A stretch of DNA of 24,266 nt, from the IMG/VR virus record IMGVR_UViG_3300047392_000086, positions 1 to 24,266 of that record; one strand, written 5' to 3'. The position numbers and the translations under genes are program-made. This document shows positions 1-8,552 of the stretch, piece after piece. Source of the DNA: a virus. The notes beneath the pieces are model-generated. The model was given only the letters and a program-made list of their open reading frames with translations. It had not been told where the DNA came from and ran no database searches. Within the stretch, counting starts at the first letter, position 1, and every line of letters begins with the position of its first letter.

Positions 1-35
1 AGCATCTCACCCCTAATCTTTAAAAGGAAAACATC

Positions 36-332
36 ATGTCAGTAACTTGGTCTATCACAAATCTTGATCGCAACACAGACGATGGTTTTGTAACCACCGC
101 ACATTGGACAGCTACCGCAGTAGATGGTGAGCATACCGCTTCCGTTTACGCAACAGTCTCATGGGCTGAAGGTACTCCCACCATTCCTTATGCGAATCTT
201 ACAGAAGCAACAGTCCTTAACTGGGTCTGGGAGAGCGTAGATAAAGCCGCTACTGAGTCTGCCTTGGCTGCTCAGATTGCATTGCTTAAAGCGCCTGTAA
301 AAGCCTCTGGCACACCTTGGTCAGCTGCATAA
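36..332 (+). CDS. short phage protein of unknown function
   Basis: A 98-residue protein that starts at ATG, 5-10 bases after an AAAAGGAAAA ribosome binding site. The first half alternates beta-type residues (VTWSITNL, VTTAHWTATAV, TASVYATVSWAEG) and suggests a small beta-sandwich. The second half is helical (the LTEATVLNWVWESVDKAA region) and ends with GTPWSAA. The pattern is familiar from short phage proteins of unknown function found beside structural genes; that is recognition from memory, not a search. No signal peptide, TM segment or catalytic motif is visible. It is the first of the late-oriented genes here, so a minor virion role is an inference only. Confidence 0.75.
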   Translation: MSVTWSITNLDRNTDDGFVTTAHWTATAVDGEHTASVYATVSWAEGTPTIPYANLTEATVLNWVWESVDKAATESALAAQIALLKAPVKASGTPWSAA

Positions 333-338
333 TAGGCT

Positions 339-572
339 ATGAATACTGATGAAGTTACTCATGAGCATATCTATGATCGTTTACTGGCTGTAGAAGCTAA
401 GGTAGACAGTATAGACAAGAACACTCAAGAAGTTGTGAAGGCTTTCAATGCAGCTGCAGGAGCTTTCCAAGTACTTGAGTGGATCGCTAAAGCTGTTAAA
501 CCTCTTATCGTCATAGGTGCTTTCTTTGGAGCTATTTGGTTAGCTATTGATAATAAATTACACGGAAGTTAA
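339..572 (+). CDS. small coiled-coil plus single-TM protein (XhlA-like, possible holin accessory)
   Basis: A 77-residue protein. Residues about 5-45 form an amphipathic helix or coiled coil (HEHIYDRLLAVEAKVDSIDK). Residues about 50-70 form one TM segment (KPLIVIGAFFGAIWLAI), followed by a short polar tail. A cytoplasmic coiled coil followed by one C-terminal TM resembles XhlA/haemolysin-type phage membrane proteins that help lysis. This is architectural similarity only. It sits away from the main lysis genes (8316-9384), between an unknown gene and a DUF6496-like gene, so a role in virion entry or membrane docking is also possible. TAGG lies just upstream of the ATG, an unusually short spacing. 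Confidence 0.7.
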   Translation: MNTDEVTHEHIYDRLLAVEAKVDSIDKNTQEVVKAFNAAAGAFQVLEWIAKAVKPLIVIGAFFGAIWLAIDNKLHGS

Positions 573-579
573 TAACAAC

Positions 580-753
580 ATGAAAAAACCTACTAAAGCT
601 ATGCAAAAGATGGGTAAAGTAATGCACGAGTACAAGACAGGTACTCTGCATAGTGGCAAGGGAGGCCCAGTAGTTAAGTCACGTGCCCAAGCAGTTGCCA
701 TTGCCCTAAGTGAGGCAGGTAAGGCTAAAAAGCCCGGTAAAAAGAATAAGTAA
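580..753 (+). CDS. DUF6496-like small basic protein
   Basis: A 57-residue, very Lys-rich protein. I placed the start at ATG 580, with GGAAG about 11 bases upstream. A TTG at 547 would extend it into the preceding gene and has no ribosome binding site. The core KVMHEYKTGTLHSGKGG followed by VKSRAQAVAIALSEAGKA matches the DUF6496 pattern, a short G-x-L-x-S-G-x-x-G-x-x-V stretch followed by QAxAIALSxA. That family is common in phages and bacteria and has no proven function. High basicity suggests nucleic-acid binding, which is inference. It overlaps no neighbour and precedes the tail adaptor gene. Confidence 0.75.
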   Translation: MKKPTKAMQKMGKVMHEYKTGTLHSGKGGPVVKSRAQAVAIALSEAGKAKKPGKKNK

Positions 754-764
754 AGGATCTATAA

Positions 765-1415
765 ATGGCTACGTATTTAGACGCTGTGAACAATGTGCTC
801 AGACGCTTGCGTGAGCCTACTGTAACCTCTGTTAACGATACAGACTATGCTTCAATGATAGGTGTGTTTGTTAACGATGCTAAGCGTGAGATTGAAGATG
901 CTTATGATTGGAATGCACTGTCTGATACTTTGACAGCTAACACTACAGCTGACATCTTTAATTATGTTTTAGTAGGTTCTCGTACTCGTTTCCGTGTCAT
1001 TGATATTTACAATCAGACTAAGGGACTTGAGATGAGCTACAAGCCTACAACATGGATGAATAGACAGTTCATTATTGTTGATCAGCAGAAAGGTTCACCA
1101 ACATACTACAACTTTAACGGTGTAGATGCTAACGGTGATACTCAGGTTGATATTTATCCAGTTCCTGATGGTGTATATGCTATCAGGTTTAACTTAGTTA
1201 TTCCTCAGGCTGATCTAGTTAGTGACAATGATCGTATCTTAGTTCCTCCTCACTTGGTTAGCATGTTAGCATATTCTAAAGCTATTGCTGAGCGCGGTGA
1301 AGACTCTGGAGTGTTGTCCTCAGAAGCCTATCAAGCATACAGACTTGCAATGGCAGATGCTGTGGCTATTGAACGTAATCACTATGATGAAGAGATGTCT
1401 TGGGATTCAGTCTAA
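765..1415 (+). CDS. head-tail adaptor protein (SU10 adaptor / tail tubular A type)
   Basis: A 216-residue protein with an AAAGGA ribosome binding site 8 bases before ATG. The N-terminus (YLDAVNNVLRRLREPTV, then a helix ending in EDAYDWNAL) is typical of podovirus and SU10-type adaptor proteins. These form a ring below the portal and connect it to the nozzle. The middle is beta-rich (RFRVIDIYN, VDIYPVPDGVYAIRFNLV), as in this family, and the C-terminus is helical (HLVSMLAYSKAIAERGEDSG, then AYRLAMADAVAIER). Length is close to T7 gp11. Its stop codon directly abuts the start of the nozzle gene, the usual adaptor-nozzle order, which supports the call. Confidence 0.8.
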   Translation: MATYLDAVNNVLRRLREPTVTSVNDTDYASMIGVFVNDAKREIEDAYDWNALSDTLTANTTADIFNYVLVGSRTRFRVIDIYNQTKGLEMSYKPTTWMNRQFIIVDQQKGSPTYYNFNGVDANGDTQVDIYPVPDGVYAIRFNLVIPQADLVSDNDRILVPPHLVSMLAYSKAIAERGEDSGVLSSEAYQAYRLAMADAVAIERNHYDEEMSWDSV

Positions 1416-2957
1416 ATGTCAGAACAACTACTAACAACAACCGTACAAGCTCCGGGCTTCATGGGCTTGAACTTACAGGACTCTTCAGTGAGTCTTGAGA
1501 ATGGTTATGCCACTGTAGCTACTAACTGTGTTATTGATAAGTTTGGACGTATTGGTGCTCGTCAAGGATGGTCTCCAGCACACACTACAGTGTCTTCTTT
1601 AACAGGATACAATGTTAAATGTATCGGTGAGTTAATTGATAATGCAGGTGACTCATATATTGTAGCTACAGGACACAATAAGTTATTTAAACTTGTAGGT
1701 ACTACCTTAACTGAGTTAACCTATGGAGGGGGTGGTACAGCTCCTACCATTACAGATGATAACTGGCAGATGGCTCCATTGAACGGATGTATGTATCTGT
1801 ATCAATCTGGACATACTCCACTGGTGTTCGATCCTGCGGTCAGTACAACTACCTATAGGCGTATTTCTGAGAAGTCAGGATACTTAGGAACTGCACAGTC
1901 TAATAACTGTGTAATCAGTGCCTATGGTCGTACATGGAGTGCTAACAGTACTTCAGTTAAAAGCACTATACAATTCTCAGATCTATTAGCTGGTCATGTC
2001 TTGAATACAGGTACTTCAGGTACTTTGGATGTATCTCAAGTATGGCCTTCAGGCGCTGATGAAATTGTTGCCTTAGCTGCACACAATAACTTCTTGATTA
2101 TCTTTGGTCGTAGACAGATATTGATTTATGCCAATGCTACAGATCCTAATAATATAGCTCTATCAGACTCTATTACAGGTGTTGGCTGCTTCGCTAGAGA
2201 CTCCGTAGCTAAGACAGGTAGTGATATTGTATTCCTGTCAGATACGGGTGTAAAATCTCTAATGCGTACCATTCAAGAGAAATCAGCTCCAATGCGTGAG
2301 TTGAGCTTGAATGTTAAGGATAGTCTGGTTAAAGACTTATCTCTTGAAACAGCTTCCAATATCAAAGCAGTTTATTCAGATAAGAATGCTTTTTACTTAT
2401 TGTCTCTACCTACAGCCAATGTTGTCTATTGCTTTGATATGCGTGGACAGCTTCAGAATGGTGCTGCTAAGACTACAACGTGGGATAATATTACTCCTAC
2501 ATCCTTCTTCTACACACGTAGTAAAGATTTATTGTTAGGAAAAACAGGATATATTGGAAAATATCAAAATTATCTTGACAATACCTCTACTTATAAGTTA
2601 AAATACTATACTAACTACTTTGACTTTGGTTCTCCAACATCTTTAAAGATTCTTAAGAAGGTTAATCTTACCTTTATCGGTGGTAACGGTGCTGACGTTG
2701 TAGTTAAGTATGGCTTTGATTTCAGCCCTAGTTATGACTCAAGAATTATTGAACTAGGAGGTATCTCCATCGCTGAGTACGGTGTATCTGAATACAACAT
2801 TGGACAATACACAGCAGGTGTTGTTTACGATAATAAGAAGATTCAAGCCAGTGGTTCAGGCAATACTCTTCAAATTGGCATAGAAACAGATATAAATAAC
2901 TTTGAAATATCTTTACAGAAACTCGATTGCTATGTTAAAGCAGGAAGGACACGATAA
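1416..2957 (+). CDS. tail nozzle protein (tail tubular B-type beta-propeller)
   Basis: A 513-residue protein. The N-terminus (QAPGFMGLNLQDSSVSLENG, then CVIDKFGRIGARQGW) is the typical opening of phage nozzle or tail-tubular-B-like proteins, which close the short tail and gate DNA release. The rest is almost entirely beta-strand with repeated blades (CIGELIDNAGDSYIVATGHN, MAPLNGCMYLYQSGHTPLVF, IVALAAHNNFLIIFGRRQ, IVFLSDTGVKSLMR), consistent with a beta-propeller. It is shorter than T7 gp12 (about 790 aa). It follows the adaptor gene with no gap and overlaps the next gene by one base (TAATG). No catalytic motif was seen. Confidence 0.8.
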   Translation: MSEQLLTTTVQAPGFMGLNLQDSSVSLENGYATVATNCVIDKFGRIGARQGWSPAHTTVSSLTGYNVKCIGELIDNAGDSYIVATGHNKLFKLVGTTLTELTYGGGGTAPTITDDNWQMAPLNGCMYLYQSGHTPLVFDPAVSTTTYRRISEKSGYLGTAQSNNCVISAYGRTWSANSTSVKSTIQFSDLLAGHVLNTGTSGTLDVSQVWPSGADEIVALAAHNNFLIIFGRRQILIYANATDPNNIALSDSITGVGCFARDSVAKTGSDIVFLSDTGVKSLMRTIQEKSAPMRELSLNVKDSLVKDLSLETASNIKAVYSDKNAFYLLSLPTANVVYCFDMRGQLQNGAAKTTTWDNITPTSFFYTRSKDLLLGKTGYIGKYQNYLDNTSTYKLKYYTNYFDFGSPTSLKILKKVNLTFIGGNGADVVVKYGFDFSPSYDSRIIELGGISIAEYGVSEYNIGQYTAGVVYDNKKIQASGSGNTLQIGIETDINNFEISLQKLDCYVKAGRTR

Positions 2958-3187
2958 TGTCTAATTATACAAAAAGTACTGACTTTGCAGTCAAAGATGC
3001 ACTAGCTTCAGGTAATCCTAGTAAGCTTGTTAAAGGCACTGAGATTGATACTGAGTTTAGTGCTATCTCTTCAGCTGTGAACTCTAAAGCTGATAAAGTT
3101 AATCCCACATTCACAGGAACCCTGTCAGCTGCAGATATTGCAATGTCAGGAACATTTACAGGTACACTTGACGGAGGCTCGTACTGA
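2957..3187 (+). CDS. orphan tail-fibre anchor-like protein
   Basis: A 76-residue protein whose start overlaps the nozzle stop by one base, with AGGAAGG upstream. The stretch DALASGNPSKLVKGTEID followed by FSAISSAVNSKAD is the pattern often found at the N-terminus of podovirus tail-fibre and tail-spike proteins. There it docks the fibre to the tail and leads into a coiled coil. Here it is followed only by two short repeats of the form TFTGTL-S/D and then stops, so no receptor-binding domain is attached. It may be a docking adaptor for a fibre encoded elsewhere, or a remnant. The stop is followed after one base by the next start. Confidence 0.7.
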   Translation: MSNYTKSTDFAVKDALASGNPSKLVKGTEIDTEFSAISSAVNSKADKVNPTFTGTLSAADIAMSGTFTGTLDGGSY

Positions 3188-3188
3188 T

Positions 3189-4178
3189 ATGGCTGATTGG
3201 ACATCTTTAATTGGCCCTCTTTTGGGCACTGCAGGTAGTATTTATACAGCTAACAAAGCTGCTAGTGCTACTACCGATGCTGCTAACAATGCCGCACAAG
3301 CTGCACAGTTTAGACCTATAGGCATCACTACTAGGTTTGGTAAGTCAGGTTTTCAGTATGATCCTACAACAGGTCAAGTAACTGGTGCTGGCTATCAAGC
3401 AGCCCCTGATGTAGCTGCAATGCGTGAAGGTTTGATGGGCATGGCTGGTGCTGGCTTAGGTCAGGCTCAGGCTGCTCAAGCTCAGCAAGCAGGTATTACT
3501 CAAGCTGGTCAAGGCTTATTTAACTTAGGTCAGCAATATGTCGCTGAGACACCTCAGGCTGCAGCTCAGAGATTCATGGGTCAACAGCAGCAACTGTTAG
3601 CTCCCGGTCGTGAACAACAACTGGCTCAGTTGACTAACCAGCAACAACAGCAAGGTCGTTTAGGTCTAGCTACTGGTGGTACTTCTGCAGGTTACACAGC
3701 TGGTGGTCAAGGCTTGCAAGCTACTAATCCTCAGATGGCTGCATACTATAACGCTATGGCTCAGCAAGATGCTCAGTTGGCAGGACAAGCTCAACAGGCT
3801 GGTATGCAACAAGCTCAGTTCGGTCAAGGATTGATGACAGGTGGTATAGGACTACAAGGCGCTGGTTATGGCTTGCAGACACAAGCTTTGAACCCCTACT
3901 CAAGCTACATGCAAGGTGCTTCTAATATTGAAAACCAAGCTCAGAATGCCTTGACTCAAGGAATGGGATTAGGATCGTCTATTACAGCAGGATCAACCGC
4001 TGCTGCAAATATCCAGAATCAAGCAGCTCAACAAGCAGCAGCTTTGCAGATGCAACGTAATAACGCTGTAGTAGGTGGTCTAACAGATCCTATCAGTCAG
4101 TTGATTTCAGGACTAACAGGCGGTACATCTAATGCCAATGCAGCAATTAATCCTTACTTCCAGCCTGTAAAACCATAA
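3189..4178 (+). CDS. Ala/Gln-rich DNA-ejection (internal virion) protein 1
   Basis: A 329-residue protein starting at ATG 3189, one base after the previous stop. Upstream in-frame codons lie inside the fibre-anchor gene and are unlikely starts. The N-terminus (MADWTSLIGPLLGTAGSIYT) is weakly hydrophobic. The remainder is dominated by Ala, Gln and Gly (QAQAAQAQQAG, QQQQLLAPGREQQLAQLTNQ, MAQQDAQLAGQAQQAGMQQA). This composition, together with its place after the nozzle and before two further long helical proteins, matches internal virion proteins that leave the head with the DNA and form a channel through the cell envelope. Assignment rests on composition and order; the sequence gives no fold-specific motif. 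Confidence 0.65.
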   Translation: MADWTSLIGPLLGTAGSIYTANKAASATTDAANNAAQAAQFRPIGITTRFGKSGFQYDPTTGQVTGAGYQAAPDVAAMREGLMGMAGAGLGQAQAAQAQQAGITQAGQGLFNLGQQYVAETPQAAAQRFMGQQQQLLAPGREQQLAQLTNQQQQQGRLGLATGGTSAGYTAGGQGLQATNPQMAAYYNAMAQQDAQLAGQAQQAGMQQAQFGQGLMTGGIGLQGAGYGLQTQALNPYSSYMQGASNIENQAQNALTQGMGLGSSITAGSTAAANIQNQAAQQAAALQMQRNNAVVGGLTDPISQLISGLTGGTSNANAAINPYFQPVKP

Positions 4179-4187
4179 GGAAATATA

Positions 4188-5474
4188 ATGGCAACACAAT
4201 CAATTCAAGGCTTATTTGGAGGCATGGGTACTCCTGAGGAAATGCAGCAGCAAGCAGTAGACCAACGAGCTGCTCAGTTTGCCGCTATGTCTCCTCAACA
4301 ACAGATGTCTTTTAACATCTACAAGAACACTGGTAACTTAGGTCGTGGCTTAGCAGGTGCAATGGGTGTTGATGTGCAAGATCCTGCAGTGCGTAGAGCT
4401 ACAATGCTTCGTCAGTTGGCTTCACAGTATGATACAAGCACACCTGAAGGTCTAAAGCAAATGGCTTCAGCAGTTCAAGGTACAGATCCTGAGCTTGGCT
4501 ATCAGATTATGCAACGTGCTCAAGAGATGGAGAAAACAGCTGCTGAGACAGAGCTTAAGAAAGCACAAACAACGAAAGCATTAACAGCTAAAGAAACAAG
4601 TACAGCTTCTGAGCGTAACCGTAAAGAAATCTCAGCTGCTGAAGTTAAACTAGCTGAAGGTAAACCTTTGTCTAATGCTGAATTGGCAAGTCTTCGTTGG
4701 TTAGTGGCTCAAGAGACTAAGGTTAAGACATTCCAAGATCCTGATACTCGTGAGATTGTTCGTATTGAACCTATTGATTTATCTCAAGCAGCTCCTAACT
4801 TATTTAAACAACTTGTACAAGCCCCTGCTAACTTAGGTGGAACTGAAGGAGCACCTGCATCAGCTCAAGGTCAGCCAGCTCCTACAGGTACTTATGGTGG
4901 CGGTAAGGTCACTACAATGGCTACTCCAGCCTCTATAGCTAAAGAGCAAGCTGCTACTGAAGCTAAAGATATGGCTATTAATCGACTTGGTGAGGGATTA
5001 ATTAATATCAATCAAGCTATGGATCTTATGAAGAGTCCTTCAGCTAATCCTTGGATTTCAGGATGGACTGAGAGTTTCCCTACAGATGCCAGAGCTTTGA
5101 ACAATGTTGTAACTTCATTGAAGAGTCAGAAAACTATTGATCTGATTAATCAAATGAAACAAGCATCTAAGACTGGTGCTACAGGTTTTGGTTCAGTCAC
5201 TGAGAAAGAACTTGATTTGCTTCAGTCTGATATTGTAAAGTTAGATCAGCGTAGCCCAACATTTAAAGAAGATCTTAAGCGTCTCCAAACAACTTGGACT
5301 AACTTGCAGAACAAGATTAAGAGTTCACAAGCTGGCGGCAAACAACCTGCTGCTCCTACTGAAACATCTAATGCAGCTTTAGAAGCTAAAGTTTCTAAGT
5401 TTATGGCTGCTAATCCAACCATGTCTAGAGAAGCTGTTATTGAACAGATGAAGAAAACTGGACACTATAAATAA
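4188..5474 (+). CDS. DNA-ejection (internal virion) protein 2
   Basis: A 428-residue protein with AAGGA 7 bases before ATG. It is helical and soluble. Residues about 10-50 are Gln/Ala-rich (QQQAVDQRAAQFAAMSPQQQ). A charged helix follows at about 110-150 (MQRAQEMEKTAAETELKKAQ). A Pro/Gly/Ala linker lies at about 215-245, then a helical domain with KTIDLINQMKQASKTGATGF and GSVTEKELDLLQSDIVKLDQ. That second block resembles a conserved helical segment seen in many phage ejection-type proteins (recognition from memory). Gene order places it second of three, comparable with P22 gp20 or T7 gp15, although direct homology is not claimed. Confidence 0.65.
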   Translation: MATQSIQGLFGGMGTPEEMQQQAVDQRAAQFAAMSPQQQMSFNIYKNTGNLGRGLAGAMGVDVQDPAVRRATMLRQLASQYDTSTPEGLKQMASAVQGTDPELGYQIMQRAQEMEKTAAETELKKAQTTKALTAKETSTASERNRKEISAAEVKLAEGKPLSNAELASLRWLVAQETKVKTFQDPDTREIVRIEPIDLSQAAPNLFKQLVQAPANLGGTEGAPASAQGQPAPTGTYGGGKVTTMATPASIAKEQAATEAKDMAINRLGEGLININQAMDLMKSPSANPWISGWTESFPTDARALNNVVTSLKSQKTIDLINQMKQASKTGATGFGSVTEKELDLLQSDIVKLDQRSPTFKEDLKRLQTTWTNLQNKIKSSQAGGKQPAAPTETSNAALEAKVSKFMAANPTMSREAVIEQMKKTGHYK

Positions 5475-5482
5475 GGAATACA

Positions 5483-7774
5483 ATGGCTGATAATCGTCCA
5501 AATACACGACAAGAAGCATACGATTCACTTGTTAAACAGCTAAATTCTGCTAAAGATCGTTTGAACGCTGCCATTAAAAGTGGTGAAGTTCCTAACGACT
5601 CACGTGCTATTATCAACAGTAAATACGCTAAAGAGATAGACCGTATACAGGCACAGATTCGTTCTACTGGCCCTATTGGAGAACTGGGTGCAGGAATGAC
5701 ATCTGCTGCTGTAGGTCTTCTTACAGGTATTCCTGACTTAGGTATTGCTGGTTACAATCTCTATAATGAGAAACGTGCACCTACAATGTCTGAGTTAGTG
5801 ACGGGCAAGCCAGCACCTGTTACACCTCTTCGTGAGCGTGTGATGGAGTTTGCAGGTATGGCTCCTGAGGCAACATCTAAGGAAGGTGCTATGTTACAAG
5901 CAGCTCCTGATATTGCTGTAGGTGCTTATGGTTTGGCTCAACTAGGTAAACTAGGCTATACAGGCTTAAGGAATTGGCTTGATAGTCGTAAGACAAAAGA
6001 GCTTCTGTCTAAGTTATCTCCTGAAGAAGGAAATGTATTTAGAGATCTTATGCTTAAGGGTCAAGGTAGCTCCAATGCTGAAGTAGCTGCACAGATTGCT
6101 AAACTTGAGCGTGATCCTAAGTATGCTGAACTTTTAGCTGCTTTTAACCGTGAAGCTTCAACTCGCAGTGTGCAGGGAATAACTCCAGCAACATCTAGAA
6201 TTACTGAAGAACAAGCTGCTATAGGTTCAGCACAGGCCGTACAGAATAAGTTGTCAGGTCTTTCAGAGGCTCGTAAAGTAGCTGGAGATCAGTCATTTAA
6301 TAAAGCTTTTGGCTACGGTGAAGGTAAACAACTTGTAGACCCTTCTAATACTATTGCTAATATTGATAAACTGATTGCTCGTTATTCTAAGCAGACTACT
6401 GGCAATGCTGAGAAAGCTGTAGAAGTACTGAACAATCTTAAAGATAAACTGTCTACACCTACTGCACCTACTACACCTTTTACAGGTGTTGGTGGCGGTA
6501 TTCAACCGACAACTCTTAAGACTGCTGAAGAAGTTCAGGGTATTTTGTCTGAGTTTGGTAAGAAAGCCTCTCAAGGTGATAGTCTCATTAAAGACTTGGC
6601 ACTGTCAGATGAGAAGATTATTAGTTCAGCTGTCTTTGGTGGCATGAAGGATGATCTTGCAGCTGCTTTTAAACAGGCATCAGGTTCAGACAGGACAGCT
6701 CTAGGTATGCTTATTCGTGCTCGTAAAGAAGTATCAGATGCTTCTACAGCATATACAGATGCAGTTGCTCAAGGTATTCCAGCATGGTTGAAAGACAAGA
6801 GGCTTTCTGAGATTAACTTTGAAGATCTGTACTCACAATACAAAGCTACAACACCAGCTCAACGTGCTACGTTTAGGTCTTATGTACAGAATACAGAGCC
6901 TGAAGCTTTAAAGAATCTAGACTCTCGTGTATGGTCTGATTTTACAACTAAGTATCAGTCTATTCTCCCTGACGGTCTGCCCGGTATTGACTTGGCTAAG
7001 ATGGCTCAAGACTGGACTAAGATGTCAGCAGTTGAAAAGGATGCTGTAGCTACTGCTTTGGGTCAGAATACTTCTACTTTTAGTGATCGTATGAAAGATG
7101 CTCTTATCTTTACACGTAAACTACAAGTTGGAGCTGGAGAAGAATCTGCTGGAAGAGTTACTAGAGATGCAGCTGCCTTAGTTGGTACTACTCCTTTGGG
7201 CTATCAGGGTGCTAAAGCTACTCAGCTTGTAGGGGATACTTTAAGGTCATTTAAGTCAAATGCTATTCCTAGTGATCTTGCATTTAAGACATTATTGACA
7301 CCTGAAGGTGCTTCCTTCCTGAAATCAGCTGCCCTGTCTCCCGGAGGTCGTAAGACTTTAGAGGAGCTTACAAAGGTAAATCAATCTCAAGGTATTCTTC
7401 CAACAGTGGCTCAGATTGGTACTGCTGTAGCTCCTTCAACGACACCTGAAGCTGAACCTTCTTTTGTAGTTCCTGAAGAGTTTAAAATGCCTACTGAAGG
7501 AACTCCTATGGAACAACCTCAGCCTCAAGAGCAACAACAGCCAGCACAAGCACCTGCTGAGGGTGGTTTTGTTATTCCTGCAGAGTTTCAACAGACAGCT
7601 ACACAAGCTACTTCAACAGCCCCTAAGTCTCGTACAGATATGTCTAGAGAGATTCTTAATAACGAACTTACTAAGTTGCAGGGTGCTTTGTCAACTACTG
7701 CAGATCCAGCTCAACAAGGTCGTTTACAGCGAGATTTGGAAGCCCTTCAACGTGAAATATCACGGTTGAAATAA
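5483..7774 (+). CDS. DNA-ejection (internal virion) protein 3, longest
   Basis: A 763-residue protein with an AAGGA ribosome binding site. The N-terminal 55 residues form charged helices. Residues about 60-90 form a Gly/Ala-rich hydrophobic hairpin (GELGAGMTSAAVGLLTGIPD, then LGIAGYNLYN) that could insert in a membrane, and a second hydrophobic patch lies at about 140-160 (APDIAVGAYGLAQLG). A long helical middle follows. The C-terminus is a Pro/Gln-rich tail that carries the motif FV(V/I)P(E/A)EF twice, near residues 660 and 696, and ends in a predicted coiled coil. Length, hydrophobic hairpin and position suggest the membrane-penetrating ejection component. No lytic transglycosylase motif was seen. 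Confidence 0.65.
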   Translation: MADNRPNTRQEAYDSLVKQLNSAKDRLNAAIKSGEVPNDSRAIINSKYAKEIDRIQAQIRSTGPIGELGAGMTSAAVGLLTGIPDLGIAGYNLYNEKRAPTMSELVTGKPAPVTPLRERVMEFAGMAPEATSKEGAMLQAAPDIAVGAYGLAQLGKLGYTGLRNWLDSRKTKELLSKLSPEEGNVFRDLMLKGQGSSNAEVAAQIAKLERDPKYAELLAAFNREASTRSVQGITPATSRITEEQAAIGSAQAVQNKLSGLSEARKVAGDQSFNKAFGYGEGKQLVDPSNTIANIDKLIARYSKQTTGNAEKAVEVLNNLKDKLSTPTAPTTPFTGVGGGIQPTTLKTAEEVQGILSEFGKKASQGDSLIKDLALSDEKIISSAVFGGMKDDLAAAFKQASGSDRTALGMLIRARKEVSDASTAYTDAVAQGIPAWLKDKRLSEINFEDLYSQYKATTPAQRATFRSYVQNTEPEALKNLDSRVWSDFTTKYQSILPDGLPGIDLAKMAQDWTKMSAVEKDAVATALGQNTSTFSDRMKDALIFTRKLQVGAGEESAGRVTRDAAALVGTTPLGYQGAKATQLVGDTLRSFKSNAIPSDLAFKTLLTPEGASFLKSAALSPGGRKTLEELTKVNQSQGILPTVAQIGTAVAPSTTPEAEPSFVVPEEFKMPTEGTPMEQPQPQEQQQPAQAPAEGGFVIPAEFQQTATQATSTAPKSRTDMSREILNNELTKLQGALSTTADPAQQGRLQRDLEALQREISRLK

Positions 7775-7779
7775 CTACT

Positions 7780-8070
7780 ATGAGAAAGCTAATACTTGCC
7801 CTACTAACACTAGGGCTGTTAGCCTCAGCTCAAACTCCTCAGACGAACTGTTCAAGAGAATTCTATCTAATCTCCCAGACACTTCATAATCCTACAGAGA
7901 GACATCAGCAACTTTTAAAGATACTGTCAATCTATGAATGTACTACCACTGATTTAAATATTATATGGAATAACTTAAATAATTGGTCAGGGTCATCAGA
8001 CAGTGCAGCTTTAAGAGCAAAGGTTATATTTGAATACGACAAAGCTACTTTAAGGGAGATTAAGAAATGA
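7780..8070 (+). CDS. small exported protein with two cysteines
   Basis: A 96-residue protein with a clear signal peptide: MRK, a hydrophobic core LILALLTLGLLA, then SAQ-TPQ as the likely cleavage site. The mature part is about 78 residues and has two Cys (C24 in TNCSRE and C53 in YECTTT) that could form a periplasmic disulfide. There is no lipobox (the hydrophobic core is not followed by Cys), so it is not a typical Rz1-type lipoprotein. It sits just upstream of the lysis cassette and overlaps the next gene by 4 bases (ATGA). The ribosome binding site is poor. Function unknown; superinfection exclusion or a lysis accessory role would be guesses. Confidence 0.7.
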   Translation: MRKLILALLTLGLLASAQTPQTNCSREFYLISQTLHNPTERHQQLLKILSIYECTTTDLNIIWNNLNNWSGSSDSAALRAKVIFEYDKATLREIKK

Positions 8071-8306
8071 TTACCTTAGATAAGTGGTATCCAATGGTTT
8101 ATCCTACTCAGCAGAACATTGAGCAAGCAGCATTTGAAAGGGCTGCACAACGTGTTGAAGAGGAATATAAAGAAGCTTTAGAAGCTAATAAGATTGAGTT
8201 TAAGACTCATCAATTAGAAGTGGAACTATACGATAAAAAAGCTAGACAGAATACCATTGAGTTAGGCATGTTTGAGGATCGTAAAAGATTTCAGGTTTTT
8301 GTGTAA
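8067..8306 (+). CDS. small coiled-coil protein of unknown function
   Basis: A 79-residue protein. The start overlaps the preceding stop (ATGA), with AAGGGAG 8-9 bases upstream. After a short N-terminus (MITLDKWYPMVYPTQQN) nearly the whole protein is a charged helix (AAFERAAQRVEEEYKEALEA). There is no TM segment or signal peptide, so despite its place near the lysis genes it does not look like an inner-membrane spanin. It could be a small scaffold or cytoplasmic partner protein. I do not recognise the family. Confidence 0.7.
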   Translation: MITLDKWYPMVYPTQQNIEQAAFERAAQRVEEEYKEALEANKIEFKTHQLEVELYDKKARQNTIELGMFEDRKRFQVFV

Positions 8307-8315
8307 GGGAGTAAC

Positions 8316-8552
8316 ATGGAAATAACAATGAGAGAAAAACTTACCTTCTGGGTAACATTTATGATTAGCATTACTTTATGCTTTTCAGTCTTAGCTATGG
8401 TTGTAGCCTTCCTCATGGGTTTATGGGCTAAAGAAGTTGATAATGGTGAGATCTTTAAGATGATTAGTCCTGCTTTCTCAACACTCATCGGTGGCATGAT
8501 CGGCTTCTTATCAGGCATTAAATTAAATCAAGTAGAGGATGAAAAGAAATGA
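8316..8552 (+). CDS. two-TM membrane protein, holin or antiholin candidate
   Basis: A 78-residue protein with GGGAG just upstream of ATG. Two TM helices are evident: residues about 10-37 (FWVTFMISITLCFSVLAMVV, continuing to GLW) and about 47-67 (MISPAFSTLIGGMIGFLSGI). A charged loop (AKEVDNGE) joins them and the C-terminal tail is charged (NQVEDEKK). Size and topology match class II holins, and it directly precedes the GTA-type holin with a 4-base ATGA overlap, so the two are translationally coupled. It could be a second holin or an antiholin; the sequence cannot decide. Start: the second in-frame ATG (MREKL) five codons later also has plausible spacing. Confidence 0.75.
   Translation: MEITMREKLTFWVTFMISITLCFSVLAMVVAFLMGLWAKEVDNGEIFKMISPAFSTLIGGMIGFLSGIKLNQVEDEKK

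Noticed and set aside
547-579. TTG-started extension of the DUF6496-like protein
   Set aside because: No ribosome binding site and it lies within the preceding gene; ATG at 580 begins with the conserved part.
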